From: Lachnospira sp. UBA4346
Lineage (GTDB): Bacteria > Bacillota > Clostridia > Lachnospirales > Lachnospiraceae
Assembly (NCBI GenBank): GCA_002394205.1
Contig: DGTC01000027.1
Coordinates: forward strand, 7,419-71,418
Direction: 5' to 3'
Length of the DNA stretch: 64,000 nt
Position 1 is the first letter of the stretch, and each line of letters starts with the position of its first letter. The notes under the pieces were generated by a model, which saw only the letters and a program-made list of their open reading frames with translations, was not told where the DNA came from and made no database searches. Positions 1 to 8,248 of the stretch are shown here, in pieces. Made by a program: the position numbers and the translations under genes.

Positions 1-44
1 AGATTAATTAACAATTTCTTATTCTGCAAATTCTTCGTATCTTA

Positions 45-3000
45 CTACATAATTATATTTGCATGCGGCTCTAATTTAAAACTGTAATCTTTTCCACGAT
101 AATTGAATGAAAAATGTTCTTCCTGCTCACTAATATTAAATGCGGCAAGAATCCATTCATCATCGAGAAATCTTGCAAACACATACTGCTGATTTCTGAT
201 AATAACATTCTCAAATCCACCATATGCTAATACTTTACTGCTCTTACGAAGTTTGCTAAGCTGGCTGATATATGCAGCTAAATTATAATTGCGTGTACGT
301 CCCTGAATCTCTTCCATCGACGGACGAATCGGACGGTCTGCTTCCCTTCCGGAAGTCTTGACACCGTCTATTCCCCATTCACTTCCATAATAAATAGATG
401 GGATCCCCGGCATCAAAAACATCAGTGTATATGCATTTGCCAAATCCCGTTTATCTTTTAACAAACTTGCAATTCGATTGACATCATGATTGTCTAGGAA
501 ATTATAAAAATGCTTGCCTTCATAAATACCGCCTTTTGCAAACTGACGATTCAAAGAATGTGCAATTTCAAAATAATTCTTATCGTTGTGACTTGAATAA
601 ATACCCTTCCAACACTCATAATTCGTCACAGAATCCATCATCTCATCATTTGCCCACATATTATAATCACCATGAATAATCTCGCCCATCAGCCAGAAAT
701 CCGGTTGCTTCTCCTTTGTAAAACTCTTGAGACGTTTAAAGAAGTTCTTATCAATACAATCTGCAGCATCCAGACGCAATCCGTCAATTCCAAATTCTTC
801 AATCCACATCTGCACCGCGCCAAGCAAATGCTGTACGACCTCTTCATTGTAGAGATTCAATTTTACCAATTCGAAATTGCCTGCCCATGTGTCATAAGAA
901 AATGCATCACCACCGGCACTTCTTCCTCCAAAATTCACGCCGGAGAACCAATCCTTATAATGCGAAGCCACACCATTTTCCTGTACATCTTTAAACGGTG
1001 CAAAACCTCTGCCAACATGATTAAAGACGCCATCTAACACGACACGGATTCCATTTTCATGAAGACTTGCAATCACACGCTTCAAATCCTCATTACTGCC
1101 CAAACGACTGTCAACGTGATAATAATCATACGTGTCATATCCATGCCAGCCGGATTCAAATACCGGTCCGAAATAGACTGCATTTACTCCCAATTGATTC
1201 AAATGCGGAATCCAGTCAAGTACCTGTAAAATACGATGTCCTTTGGTTGTCTCTCCCTCATTATATTCCGGAGCACCTGTAAAGCCCAATGGATAAATAT
1301 GATAGAATACCGAACGGTCATACCACGGAATTAAATTCAGTTCTTCATTGACTGAATTCACCTGTAAAATTTCTGGTGAAACAACTTCTTTTTCTGTATG
1401 TATACAATTTTCTGTATACATCGGCTCATTAACTTCCGGTTCCACAGCATCAGCAATGGATACATTGCACACATCCTGCGACTCATCATCTTCTAACTGG
1501 CTATCATCGCATGGATGTACTTCGAATAACATTGCTGAAAGCGGTGCAATTTCCAACGCACGTTTTGCAGTCCAGCTACCCGTCCTAGCATCTGTACCAC
1601 CGTATGCAAGGTCATTTGAATCTAACACACACGTATAATTACAATCTTTTTCCAATGGAACTTTCTGCATATCTGCTGAAAAATTATATATTGCAAGGAA
1701 TCTGCCCTGTGTATCTTGTGCTTTTCGCTCAATCGAAAAGAATGAACTTCCAACACCTGACAAATCACTGACTGAAATATCTGTACTAGCATCTACAAAA
1801 ATGGTGTTGTTTGCAACAATCTCATTCAATTTCTGAATGAATGACGTAAACTTCACATGCTTCTCAAAGTCCAACAAATTCCAATCCTGCTCTCGGTCTG
1901 CTTCCCACATACGAAAATGCGCAAGTTCATTTCCCATAAAATCCAATTTACGACCTTTGCACATCATTCGATACAGATACAATGCTCTTGCCTGTGCAAA
2001 CTTTTCATCATAATTTCCAGACATCTTTTCAATAACAGTTGCACGATTTCGTTGTAATGTTCGCAATGACAATTCTAATACTCTATCTGACTGAGCAGAT
2101 ACGCCATCTCCATAACCCGTTTCAAACGAATCCTCAACTACATTTAATAGTGACGTATCTTCATTTCTTTCCCAAACATTTTTTCCAAAATAAGATAATA
2201 CAGACTCACTCCAACGTATATCATTGCGTAACATCTGTATAGAATTTTCCTGTTGATTCTTACCAGACTGCGCACTTGAAACTGATTCAATATAAATGAT
2301 TTTTTCCGGTAAAATCTCATGAATCTTTTTGCATAACTTTTCTACAAACCAGTTCTTTTCCTGATTGTCTGAAAGAACAAACTTTACACCATCTAAATGA
2401 TATTCTTTCAGCCAGTAAATCACTGCCGAGCACAAAAACGAACCGACTGCACCATGATTGATATGAAATGTTCCATCACTTCCATACAACTCACAGCCAG
2501 CTACATTTGTCAGTCCATAATACGCCTTTGAAAAATGCTCCCATGGAAATTCAAACATCACTGAAATGTCTTTCTGATGAAATCTGTCAATCATCTTCCG
2601 ACAATCTTCCACCGTGCCAAATCGTGCAGACGGCGCAAAAAATCCTGTCGGTGCAAAGCCGCCTTCTTTGTCATTATCATATTCCATAAATGGCAACAGA
2701 CATACACTGTCGTAATGATATTCTGTCAAATAATCTGCAGCATCTTCTCCAAACTCCGAAAAACGATGCCAATTCTCTCCATTTTTCTTAAAAGAACCAA
2801 TATGCATTTCATACACATTCTGAAAATGCACTTGCAAATCTTCCCGTGTTTTTCCTGCGCAATATTTTGAATCATTTGTTAAATTCCGAACAATCGATGC
2901 ACTTGCAGGACGAAGCTCCATTCCATAACCATATGGATCACTATAATCTGCACTCGTTCCATCCACATGAACCTTGTATTTATACATCTGTCCTTCCTGC

Positions 3001-3206
3001 ACACCCAATACAAACACCGCATAGATTCCACACGCATCAATCTGATTCATCGGTGTTTCCGTCCAGCCATTAAATTCTCCAATCAGGCTAACCGCATCTG
3101 CTCCCGGTGCAAATATCCGAAATACTGCACCGCCTTTTTCCAAATGGCAGCCAAAAAATGTATATGCTTCTGTTTCATTTCCTTCTAAAAACTGTTCTAT
3201 ATTCAT
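45..3206 (-). CDS. Double GH13 alpha-amylase-family protein (degenerate branching-enzyme module plus neopullulanase-like module)
   Basis: Probably an intracellular alpha-glucan hydrolase; no signal peptide is visible. Residues about 10-105 resemble a CBM48 domain and about 130-460 a GlgB-type GH13 barrel (VYEMHIGSFK, PTGFFAPSARFGT, DFMGNELAHFRMWE). The GlgB nucleophile motif DGLRVDAV reads DGVKFVLS (272-279), so the Asp is Val277, and the third catalytic Asp also appears lost; Glu307 remains. After an acidic linker (about 566-625) comes a second GH13 barrel like cyclomaltodextrinase/neopullulanase, with DGVFNH (725-730), nucleophile D813 (GLRLDAAD), acid/base E842 (MGEII) and D908 (LDNHD) all intact. 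The start follows a GGGGG SD. The exact substrate is unknown; pullulan, maltodextrin or glycogen fragments are likely. Confidence 0.85.
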   Translation of the reverse strand: MNIEQFLEGNETEAYTFFGCHLEKGGAVFRIFAPGADAVSLIGEFNGWTETPMNQIDACGIYAVFVLGVQEGQMYKYKVHVDGTSADYSDPYGYGMELRPASASIVRNLTNDSKYCAGKTREDLQVHFQNVYEMHIGSFKKNGENWHRFSEFGEDAADYLTEYHYDSVCLLPFMEYDNDKEGGFAPTGFFAPSARFGTVEDCRKMIDRFHQKDISVMFEFPWEHFSKAYYGLTNVAGCELYGSDGTFHINHGAVGSFLCSAVIYWLKEYHLDGVKFVLSDNQEKNWFVEKLCKKIHEILPEKIIYIESVSSAQSGKNQQENSIQMLRNDIRWSESVLSYFGKNVWERNEDTSLLNVVEDSFETGYGDGVSAQSDRVLELSLRTLQRNRATVIEKMSGNYDEKFAQARALYLYRMMCKGRKLDFMGNELAHFRMWEADREQDWNLLDFEKHVKFTSFIQKLNEIVANNTIFVDASTDISVSDLSGVGSSFFSIERKAQDTQGRFLAIYNFSADMQKVPLEKDCNYTCVLDSNDLAYGGTDARTGSWTAKRALEIAPLSAMLFEVHPCDDSQLEDDESQDVCNVSIADAVEPEVNEPMYTENCIHTEKEVVSPEILQVNSVNEELNLIPWYDRSVFYHIYPLGFTGAPEYNEGETTKGHRILQVLDWIPHLNQLGVNAVYFGPVFESGWHGYDTYDYYHVDSRLGSNEDLKRVIASLHENGIRVVLDGVFNHVGRGFAPFKDVQENGVASHYKDWFSGVNFGGRSAGGDAFSYDTWAGNFELVKLNLYNEEVVQHLLGAVQMWIEEFGIDGLRLDAADCIDKNFFKRLKSFTKEKQPDFWLMGEIIHGDYNMWANDEMMDSVTNYECWKGIYSSHNDKNYFEIAHSLNRQFAKGGIYEGKHFYNFLDNHDVNRIASLLKDKRDLANAYTLMFLMPGIPSIYYGSEWGIDGVKTSGREADRPIRPSMEEIQGRTRNYNLAAYISQLSKLRKSSKVLAYGGFENVIIRNQQYVFARFLDDEWILAAFNISEQEEHFSFNYRGKDYSFKLEPHANIIM

Positions 3207-3269
3207 ACTTTCCCCCTAATATTTAATCATCTGATACCATTATTTTACACTTACTAAATATTATTATAC

Positions 3270-3595
3270 TGCATTTTGGGGAATTTGTGGAGAATGAATT
3301 GTAATTTATCTTTTGGGGCTTCTCGTTTTGGTGCTAAGAATCTGTTTGTGGATGTACTCTGCCTGATTGATGGACGGGAATATGTGACGTACGGACGCAC
3401 TGCTAGAAAAATGAATTTTTTTGAAAGTTCAAAACTCGCCTACGGCTCAGACAAGTTGAACTTTCAAAATAAATTATTTTTCGCCGTGCTGGGTTTCTTT
3501 CAGTCAAGGTATTCTCCGATGCATTTCTACTTACGGCATCGCCACAAACCTCTGGGCGTTTGGCTGTTGGGGTGTATTGGTTATCCTGTTGAATC
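3270..3595. repeat. Non-coding dispersed-repeat-like segment with hairpin
   Basis: This stretch between two genes holds one copy of a 45-bp repeat (3344-3388) and a hairpin with a 12-bp perfect stem (3421-3432 with 3456-3467) around a GC-richer loop. A 108-codon plus-strand reading frame crosses it but has no SD and no recognisable protein. On the minus strand the repeat reads as a short peptide, HIFPSINQAEYIHK, which also occurs at the second copy, so the segment may derive from an old coding sequence or mobile element. That it is dispersed genome-wide is inference. Confidence 0.45.
3344..3388 (+). repeat. 45-bp direct repeat, copy A
   Basis: Identical over 45 bases to 4707-4751 and in the same orientation. 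Similarity continues weakly for about 15 bases to the right (GTGAC, then two variable bases, then a CG-ACGCA pattern). Together the copies bracket the Rpn-family gene. Confidence 0.9.
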
Positions 3596-4615
3596 CTATT
3601 GAATATTTAAGATTTCTTTTACCTGCTCTTCTGGCATTTCCGCAATCTCTGCTATTGTTTCTACAGCGTAATTTAACTGATATAATCTTAAAATCATTTG
3701 AGCTCGACCACGTGCTTCGCCGCGTTCTTCACCTTCTGCTATTCCACGTTCCAAAAGTCCCTGTCCTAAATTACACATCTGCTCCACCTCCTCTGTTAAT
3801 CCATCATCGGTTACGATTCCATATTCTTTTTCTATTATACTTAGTTTATCATGTTCTTTGATTTTTTGCGACAGTAATGTTGTTAATAATCGATTCAGTT
3901 CATATCTTTCTGATGGTTCCGGAAGATTTTCTGCAATTCCTACCATAACAATATTGAATATATCCAAATTACCTTTCCAATCATGATGCCCTATTAGTTC
4001 TTCATTCGTTAAATGAATATGATGTATACTTGATTCTTTCATATTCATGCACAACCAGATAGAATAGACTTCTTTCATATCATTATACTGCATATTGTCA
4101 AAATCTCTGTTCTTTTGGGATGATATCATTCGACTTGTATAAAAGATTGCTCGATTTAGAATATCATATGTATTTGGCTCATTTTTTTGTGCCTCGACAT
4201 TTACAATGATTTGGGATACGCCGTCTTTTGTTCTGACGTAAAAGATAATATCATATCGGATTAGCCCTTCGCCAATCTCGGAATCTTCGGTATTTATACC
4301 GGATATGGTTTGATTTTCTGGAAGATTTTTGTTGTGAAGGTCTTTCATTCTCTCTAGTTTCTGATTCTCTTTCTTTGAATCCGAATGAAAAAATTGGTTT
4401 GTTCGTCCGCCTGCTATTGGTACGGTACTTATCTGTGGTTCTCCTTCAATACATGCTGCGATTTCATCTGGATTCATTCCTTTGAATTCTTTCACAGTAT
4501 TGCGCAGGATATATGCTAAGATTTTTTTATTTGCCAATATCTTTTTGATACATTCATCATACTGTGTTTCTTCTCCTGCAGCAAGCAATGTTTGTGTTAC
4601 TTGTGTTTCTGTCAT
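3596..4615 (-). CDS. Rpn family recombination-promoting nuclease / PD-(D/E)XK transposase
   Basis: 339 residues, in the usual range for the Rpn/YhgA-like family, which in E. coli are DNA endonucleases that promote RecA-independent recombination. The PD-(D/E)XK-like core is visible as RYDIIFYV (Asp) followed by IIVNVEAQ (Glu-x-Gln), then the family segment around ILNRAIFYTSRMIS and the aromatic YSIWLCMN strand. The C-terminus has the typical Gly/Arg/Glu-rich run (GEERGEARGRAQ) and a helix ending near EEQVKEIL. It is framed by identical 45-bp repeats, and a decayed second copy lies at 7046-7194, which suggests mobility or duplication. No terminal inverted repeats were found. Confidence 0.85.
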   Translation of the reverse strand: MTETQVTQTLLAAGEETQYDECIKKILANKKILAYILRNTVKEFKGMNPDEIAACIEGEPQISTVPIAGGRTNQFFHSDSKKENQKLERMKDLHNKNLPENQTISGINTEDSEIGEGLIRYDIIFYVRTKDGVSQIIVNVEAQKNEPNTYDILNRAIFYTSRMISSQKNRDFDNMQYNDMKEVYSIWLCMNMKESSIHHIHLTNEELIGHHDWKGNLDIFNIVMVGIAENLPEPSERYELNRLLTTLLSQKIKEHDKLSIIEKEYGIVTDDGLTEEVEQMCNLGQGLLERGIAEGEERGEARGRAQMILRLYQLNYAVETIAEIAEMPEEQVKEILNIQ

Positions 4616-4668
4616 TCATGCTCCTTTATTGTATATTTTAAGAATTGAATTCATTTCTATAATTTATA

Positions 4669-4839
4669 TTATACACAATTTAAAAAATATTGCAATAGTA
4701 GATTCGGTTTGTGGATGTACTCTGCCTGATTGATGGACGGGAATATGTGACATGCGAACGCATACGGCGATACCACCAACGATGTGCCTAACATCGTTCC
4801 TGCAGCAACCACTGCCATTGCTTTTTTCCATTTGTTCAT
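4669..4839 (-). pseudogene. Truncated secreted-protein gene (signal peptide only)
   Basis: From the ATG at 4839 the frame encodes MNKWKKAMAVVAAGTMLGTS followed by a hydrophobic stretch ending SPYAFA, a clear signal peptide with an AxA cleavage site. It then runs straight into the 45-bp repeat (4707-4751) and stops after 56 codons with no mature domain. A plausible promoter lies upstream (TTAACA, 17 bases, TATATA, around 4965-4995). The likeliest reading is a surface-protein gene whose body was lost when the repeat/Rpn segment arrived or recombined. It could instead be a very small secreted peptide. Confidence 0.55.
4707..4751 (+). repeat. 45-bp direct repeat, copy B
   Basis: Identical to 3344-3388. 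It lies inside the frame of the truncated secreted-protein gene, exactly where the signal peptide ends, so the repeat boundary coincides with the break in that gene. Confidence 0.9.
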
Positions 4840-5070
4840 GTTCTTTCGTTCCCTTACTTTTGATACAAGCGTTATTTGATAAAGCTGCAAAGACTATGTA
4901 CTTTTTTGCAAAACATCAGTTCTTTTATCTTTACTTCCTTATTTTTACCATTAACTGTCCTAGCTATTATATAGTATCAAAAAAAACAACTGTTAATATG
5001 AATTTTTATGGCTTTTTCTGTATTTTTAATTCACATAAAAAATCTATTTATAATCTTAGAATCTCTTCCA

Positions 5071-6894
5071 TCATCTTATAATTGTCACACCATACGCTTT
5101 GCTTCTTGTGACCATTCCATTGCTATCCTTCACTTCTGCAAAAAGATGCCTTACGCCAATTCCGCTGGCTGTCCATGTATATGTGTTCTTTGCCCCAAAC
5201 GGCTGCAACTGCGTCCACACTTTTGTCGCCGGGTTATACATAATATATCTATATGCATACCGACCACTTCCTTCTCTTGCTGTTGCTGTAATTGTCACTT
5301 TATTTCCTTCTGCTAATTTTGAGGAGCTGATTTTAGATGCAATTATCGGCTTATGAAAAACTGTTACACCATATGCTTTACTTCTTGTGACGCTTCCATT
5401 GCTATCCTTTACCTCTACATACAGATGTCTTGCACCTATTCCATTTGCTGTCCATACATATGTATTCTTATCTGTAAATTCCTGTAACTGTGTCCATGTT
5501 TTTGTCGTCGGATTGTACAACAAATATCTGTATGTATACACACCGCTTCCTTCTTTTGCATTTGCTGTCACAGTAACTTTATCTCCGATTCCTGCTTTTG
5601 ATGTGCTAATCTTTGCTGTAACTATTGGCTTATTCTCAACCATTACACCATATGCTTTACTTCTTGTTACGGTTCCATTGCTATCCCTTACCTCTACATA
5701 CAGATGTCTCGCACCTATTCCATTTGCTGTCCATACATATGTATTCTTATCCGCAAATCCCTGTAACTGCGTCCATGCTCTCGTTGTCGGATTGTACAAC
5801 AAATATCTGTATGTATACACACCGCTTCCTTCTCTTGCATTTGCTGTTACAGTGACTTTATCTCCGATTCTTGCCTTTGATGTGCTAATCTTTGCTGTAA
5901 CTATTGGCTTATTCTCAACCGTTACACCATATGCTTTACTTCTTGTTACGGTTCCATTGCTATCTTTTACTTCAACATAAATGTGTCTTGCTCCTACACC
6001 ATCTGCCATCCACGTATAAGTATTTTTATCTGTGTAATCCTGTAGCTGTGTCCATTCCTTTGACGTTGGATTATACAATAAATACTTATATGTATAATCT
6101 CCTGTTCCACCAGACGCTGTTGCAGTTGCTATAATTTGTTCTCCTAAAACTGCCTTGCTTTTATTTAATACAAGCGACGTACGAAGTTCTGCTATCAGTT
6201 GTTTTGCTACAACAGTCTGTCCCTGCTTTACAACATCAACTACTGTATCTGTACCCTCCAGAACAAATTCAGGACATGCCATAAATGCAGAAGTGCCTTT
6301 TCCTTCTATTTGTTTCTTTAAATCAATGTCGACCTGTGAAAGATTTGTAATCTTTTTTAAAGATTCGATACCTCTAAATACCCATTCTCCAATCTCTGCT
6401 ACACTGTTTGGTATCGTTATACTACTTAATTTGATACATTCTTCAAAGGCATAATCCCCAATACTTGTTACACTATTCGGTATCGTAATACTATTTAGAC
6501 GTTCGCATCCTGTAAATGTATATCTTCCAATACTCGTTACGCTAGTCGGAATTTCGATACTTGTTAGCTTTCTACACCCTTCAAATGTATTATCTGCAAT
6601 GTTTGTAACGCCGTCTTCGATAATTACCTCTTCAATCTGATATTCTGGCCATATCAAACCACTCAATGCCCCCTGTTCCATTTCTCCTGTGCCGCTTATG
6701 GTTAATACCCCATATTTTAAATTCCCACGAACATGCTCACCAAACCATATATTTTCTCGAATTTCCTGTTCTAATAATTCTGACAATTCAGCATGTACCG
6801 GCTGCGTCTGAAAGATTACCGTACTTCCTATAAATGACACCCCCAATACCATTGCCAATGCAATGTCTGTAACAGTCCTCTTCATTTTTTTCAT
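5071..6894 (-). CDS. Secreted leucine-rich-repeat surface protein with four tandem Ig-like modules
   Basis: About 607 residues. The ATG at 6894 is preferred over the GTG six bases earlier because the GGAGG lies 9 bases before the ATG and only 3 before the GTG. A signal peptide ends near QTQPVHA. Residues about 70-190 form BspA/LRR_5-type repeats (TSIEIPTSVTSIGRYTF, NSITIPNSVTSIGDYAF). From about 235 to the end are four modules of about 93 residues with the pattern YRYLLYNPTT..WTQLQ..KNTYVWTA..GARHLYVEVKDSNG..TRSKAYGV, like bacterial Ig/PKD-type or triple-tyrosine domains. No LPXTG anchor is seen. A role in adhesion or display is inferred from the architecture only. Confidence 0.8.
   Translation of the reverse strand: MKKMKRTVTDIALAMVLGVSFIGSTVIFQTQPVHAELSELLEQEIRENIWFGEHVRGNLKYGVLTISGTGEMEQGALSGLIWPEYQIEEVIIEDGVTNIADNTFEGCRKLTSIEIPTSVTSIGRYTFTGCERLNSITIPNSVTSIGDYAFEECIKLSSITIPNSVAEIGEWVFRGIESLKKITNLSQVDIDLKKQIEGKGTSAFMACPEFVLEGTDTVVDVVKQGQTVVAKQLIAELRTSLVLNKSKAVLGEQIIATATASGGTGDYTYKYLLYNPTSKEWTQLQDYTDKNTYTWMADGVGARHIYVEVKDSNGTVTRSKAYGVTVENKPIVTAKISTSKARIGDKVTVTANAREGSGVYTYRYLLYNPTTRAWTQLQGFADKNTYVWTANGIGARHLYVEVRDSNGTVTRSKAYGVMVENKPIVTAKISTSKAGIGDKVTVTANAKEGSGVYTYRYLLYNPTTKTWTQLQEFTDKNTYVWTANGIGARHLYVEVKDSNGSVTRSKAYGVTVFHKPIIASKISSSKLAEGNKVTITATAREGSGRYAYRYIMYNPATKVWTQLQPFGAKNTYTWTASGIGVRHLFAEVKDSNGMVTRSKAYGVTIIR
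5350..5907 (-). repeat. Near-identical 279-bp tandem repeats inside the surface-protein gene
   Basis: The second and third Ig-like modules are 279 bases apart and nearly identical at DNA level, while the first and fourth modules are more diverged. This indicates recent duplication or gene conversion and a site where module number could change. Confidence 0.8.
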
Positions 6895-7421
6895 AAACAC
6901 GCTCCTCCAATCCTTTATTATAAACGTCCACTATCGCAACCTTATTTATCACAAACCCTATTACTTTTATAATTTTATTATACACGCTATAAATTTCTAA
7001 ATAAAGTAAAATTAAAGATATTACAAATCTAAAAAACACAGCACATCAAAATCTCTGTTCTTTTGGAATAATATTAAATCGAATTACTCCTTCGCCAATC
7101 TCGGAATCCTCGGTATTTATACCGGATATGGTTTGATTTTCTGAAATCGGTTTGTTGTAAAATTGCCAATATCCTTTTGATACATTCGTCAATGACTATT
7201 CTTATCAAGAGATTACAAAATTTTATTTAAATCAAATTTTAATGCAATTATGTTTTATTAAATTTATAAAAATAGCGTTTTGCAATTATAATATTAAGTT
7301 ATATATTTATTTGCTTTATTTTATTCGTTTTTTAAAATTTTACCCTTTTTCACAAATTAATCTGTCATATACACTATGGATTCTTTTAAAGAATACTAAA
7401 TATTAAAAGGCAGGTATTGTT
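6895..7421. other. Intergenic region, AT-rich, with Rpn relic
   Basis: 527 bases without an intact gene. The left part carries the 5' leader of the surface-protein gene, the middle holds a decayed Rpn fragment (7046-7194), and the rest to 7421 is very AT-rich with no frame or repeat that I can support. Confidence 0.6.
7046..7194 (-). pseudogene. Decayed fragment of a second Rpn-family gene
   Basis: Three blocks match the intact gene at 3596-4615 in the same order and strand: 7046-7066 equals 4098-4118, about 7085-7143 matches about 4267-4325 with very few differences, and 7163-7194 matches about 4536-4567. The intervening parts are deleted, leaving about 150 bases. It is a relic of an internally deleted paralogue and no open frame is retained. 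Confidence 0.8.
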
Positions 7422-7631
7422 ATGAAAAAACTACACAAATTCTTATTTTATTTATGCAACGCAGCTTTAATGATTTATGATTATTTGACCATCATTAAAC
7501 AACTACTAAATGAGCTTAATAAATTATTGCATTTTTTCTCTAACATAAACCAGAATTTGTTCTTAGTAATTCTAATTACATTCATTTATACAAGTATATT
7601 CTATCTGATTCTTTTTAAAAATAAAAACTAA
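7422..7631 (+). CDS. Small two-segment membrane protein, unknown function
   Basis: 69 residues, not recognised. It has a Lys-rich N-terminus, a hydrophobic segment around residues 6-24 and a second around 44-64, ending FKNKN. An SD-like AGGCAGG precedes the ATG by about 7 bases and a good hairpin follows the stop codon. It stands alone on the plus strand between an Rpn relic and a convergent phosphatase gene. The size and hydrophobicity would also suit a small stress or toxin-like peptide, but nothing in the sequence proves it. It may be a chance frame in AT-rich DNA. Confidence 0.4.
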   Translation: MKKLHKFLFYLCNAALMIYDYLTIIKQLLNELNKLLHFFSNINQNLFLVILITFIYTSIFYLILFKNKN

Positions 7632-7646
7632 AAGACATAATTAAAT

Positions 7647-7697
7647 AATAACTCACATACCTGTCTTCATTCCAAAGATTCAGCTATGTGAGCTATT
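7647..7697. terminator. Hairpin between convergent genes
   Basis: 13-base arms (7647-7659 and 7685-7697, one mismatch) built on CTCACATA/TATGTGAG between the stop codons of the small membrane protein and the PAP2 gene. The T-runs are weak, so the terminator role is inferred. Confidence 0.55.
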
Positions 7698-7716
7698 ATT
7701 ATATCCGTTTATTCAA

Positions 7717-8220
7717 TTACAACACCCAAAATCCAACAATCCCAAACACGACACCATACACAATCCCTGCGACAACGTCTTTTACAAAATGCACGCCTGC
7801 CATGACTCTGACAACTGCAATTAGTACTGTTAATATCCAGAGAATGATACCGATTGGCGGATAGATATACGTACAGGTCATTGCAATAATTGCAACCGAT
7901 ACTGTGTGTCTGCTTGGGAAAGACTCTCCCGATTTATCCTTTGTAATGAGCGGTGTAATCGCATACTTCGTATATGGGCGTTTTGCATCAATAAGTTTCC
8001 GAAACAGACTGACCGAACCAAAGGTCAATGCCGGCACAATCATACATTGTATCAATTTCCGATACAAATGTGTACGCAGCAACACAAACAGAATTGTAAA
8101 ATAACCACACGCAACCAAATATGGTGTATATTCATAAATCCAACGAATCAGCATATACACTAGTGGATGATTTCGTACCCACTGTGCCCACTGATGAAAT
8201 CTTTTTTCATAATCCTGCAA
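7717..8220 (-). CDS. PAP2 family phosphatase
   Basis: 167-residue integral membrane protein of the PAP2/undecaprenyl-pyrophosphate-phosphatase-like superfamily, which removes phosphate from lipid phosphates at the membrane. Its motifs are R74-x6-R81-P82 (first Lys replaced by Arg), SFPSRH (100-105) and R138-x5-H144-x3-D148, so the catalytic His and Asp are present. Four or five hydrophobic segments are visible. The start appears to be TTG at 8220, about 8 bases after AAGGA. It follows the RNase gene by 28 bases and may be the last gene of the his transcript. The substrate is unknown. Confidence 0.82.
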   Translation of the reverse strand: MQDYEKRFHQWAQWVRNHPLVYMLIRWIYEYTPYLVACGYFTILFVLLRTHLYRKLIQCMIVPALTFGSVSLFRKLIDAKRPYTKYAITPLITKDKSGESFPSRHTVSVAIIAMTCTYIYPPIGIILWILTVLIAVVRVMAGVHFVKDVVAGIVYGVVFGIVGFWVL

Positions 8221-8248
8221 ATCGTTCTTCCTTTCTTGTTTCCATCTA

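Noticed and set aside
3276..3602. 108-codon plus-strand frame as a protein gene
   Set aside because: No SD, no family resemblance, and it runs across the 45-bp repeat and a hairpin.
3344..4751. A classical insertion sequence
   Set aside because: No terminal inverted repeats and the 45-bp direct repeats are far too long for target-site duplications.
6788..7039. 83-codon minus-strand frame upstream of the surface-protein gene
   Set aside because: It overlaps the signal-peptide region in another frame, and the SD it contains serves the surface-protein gene.
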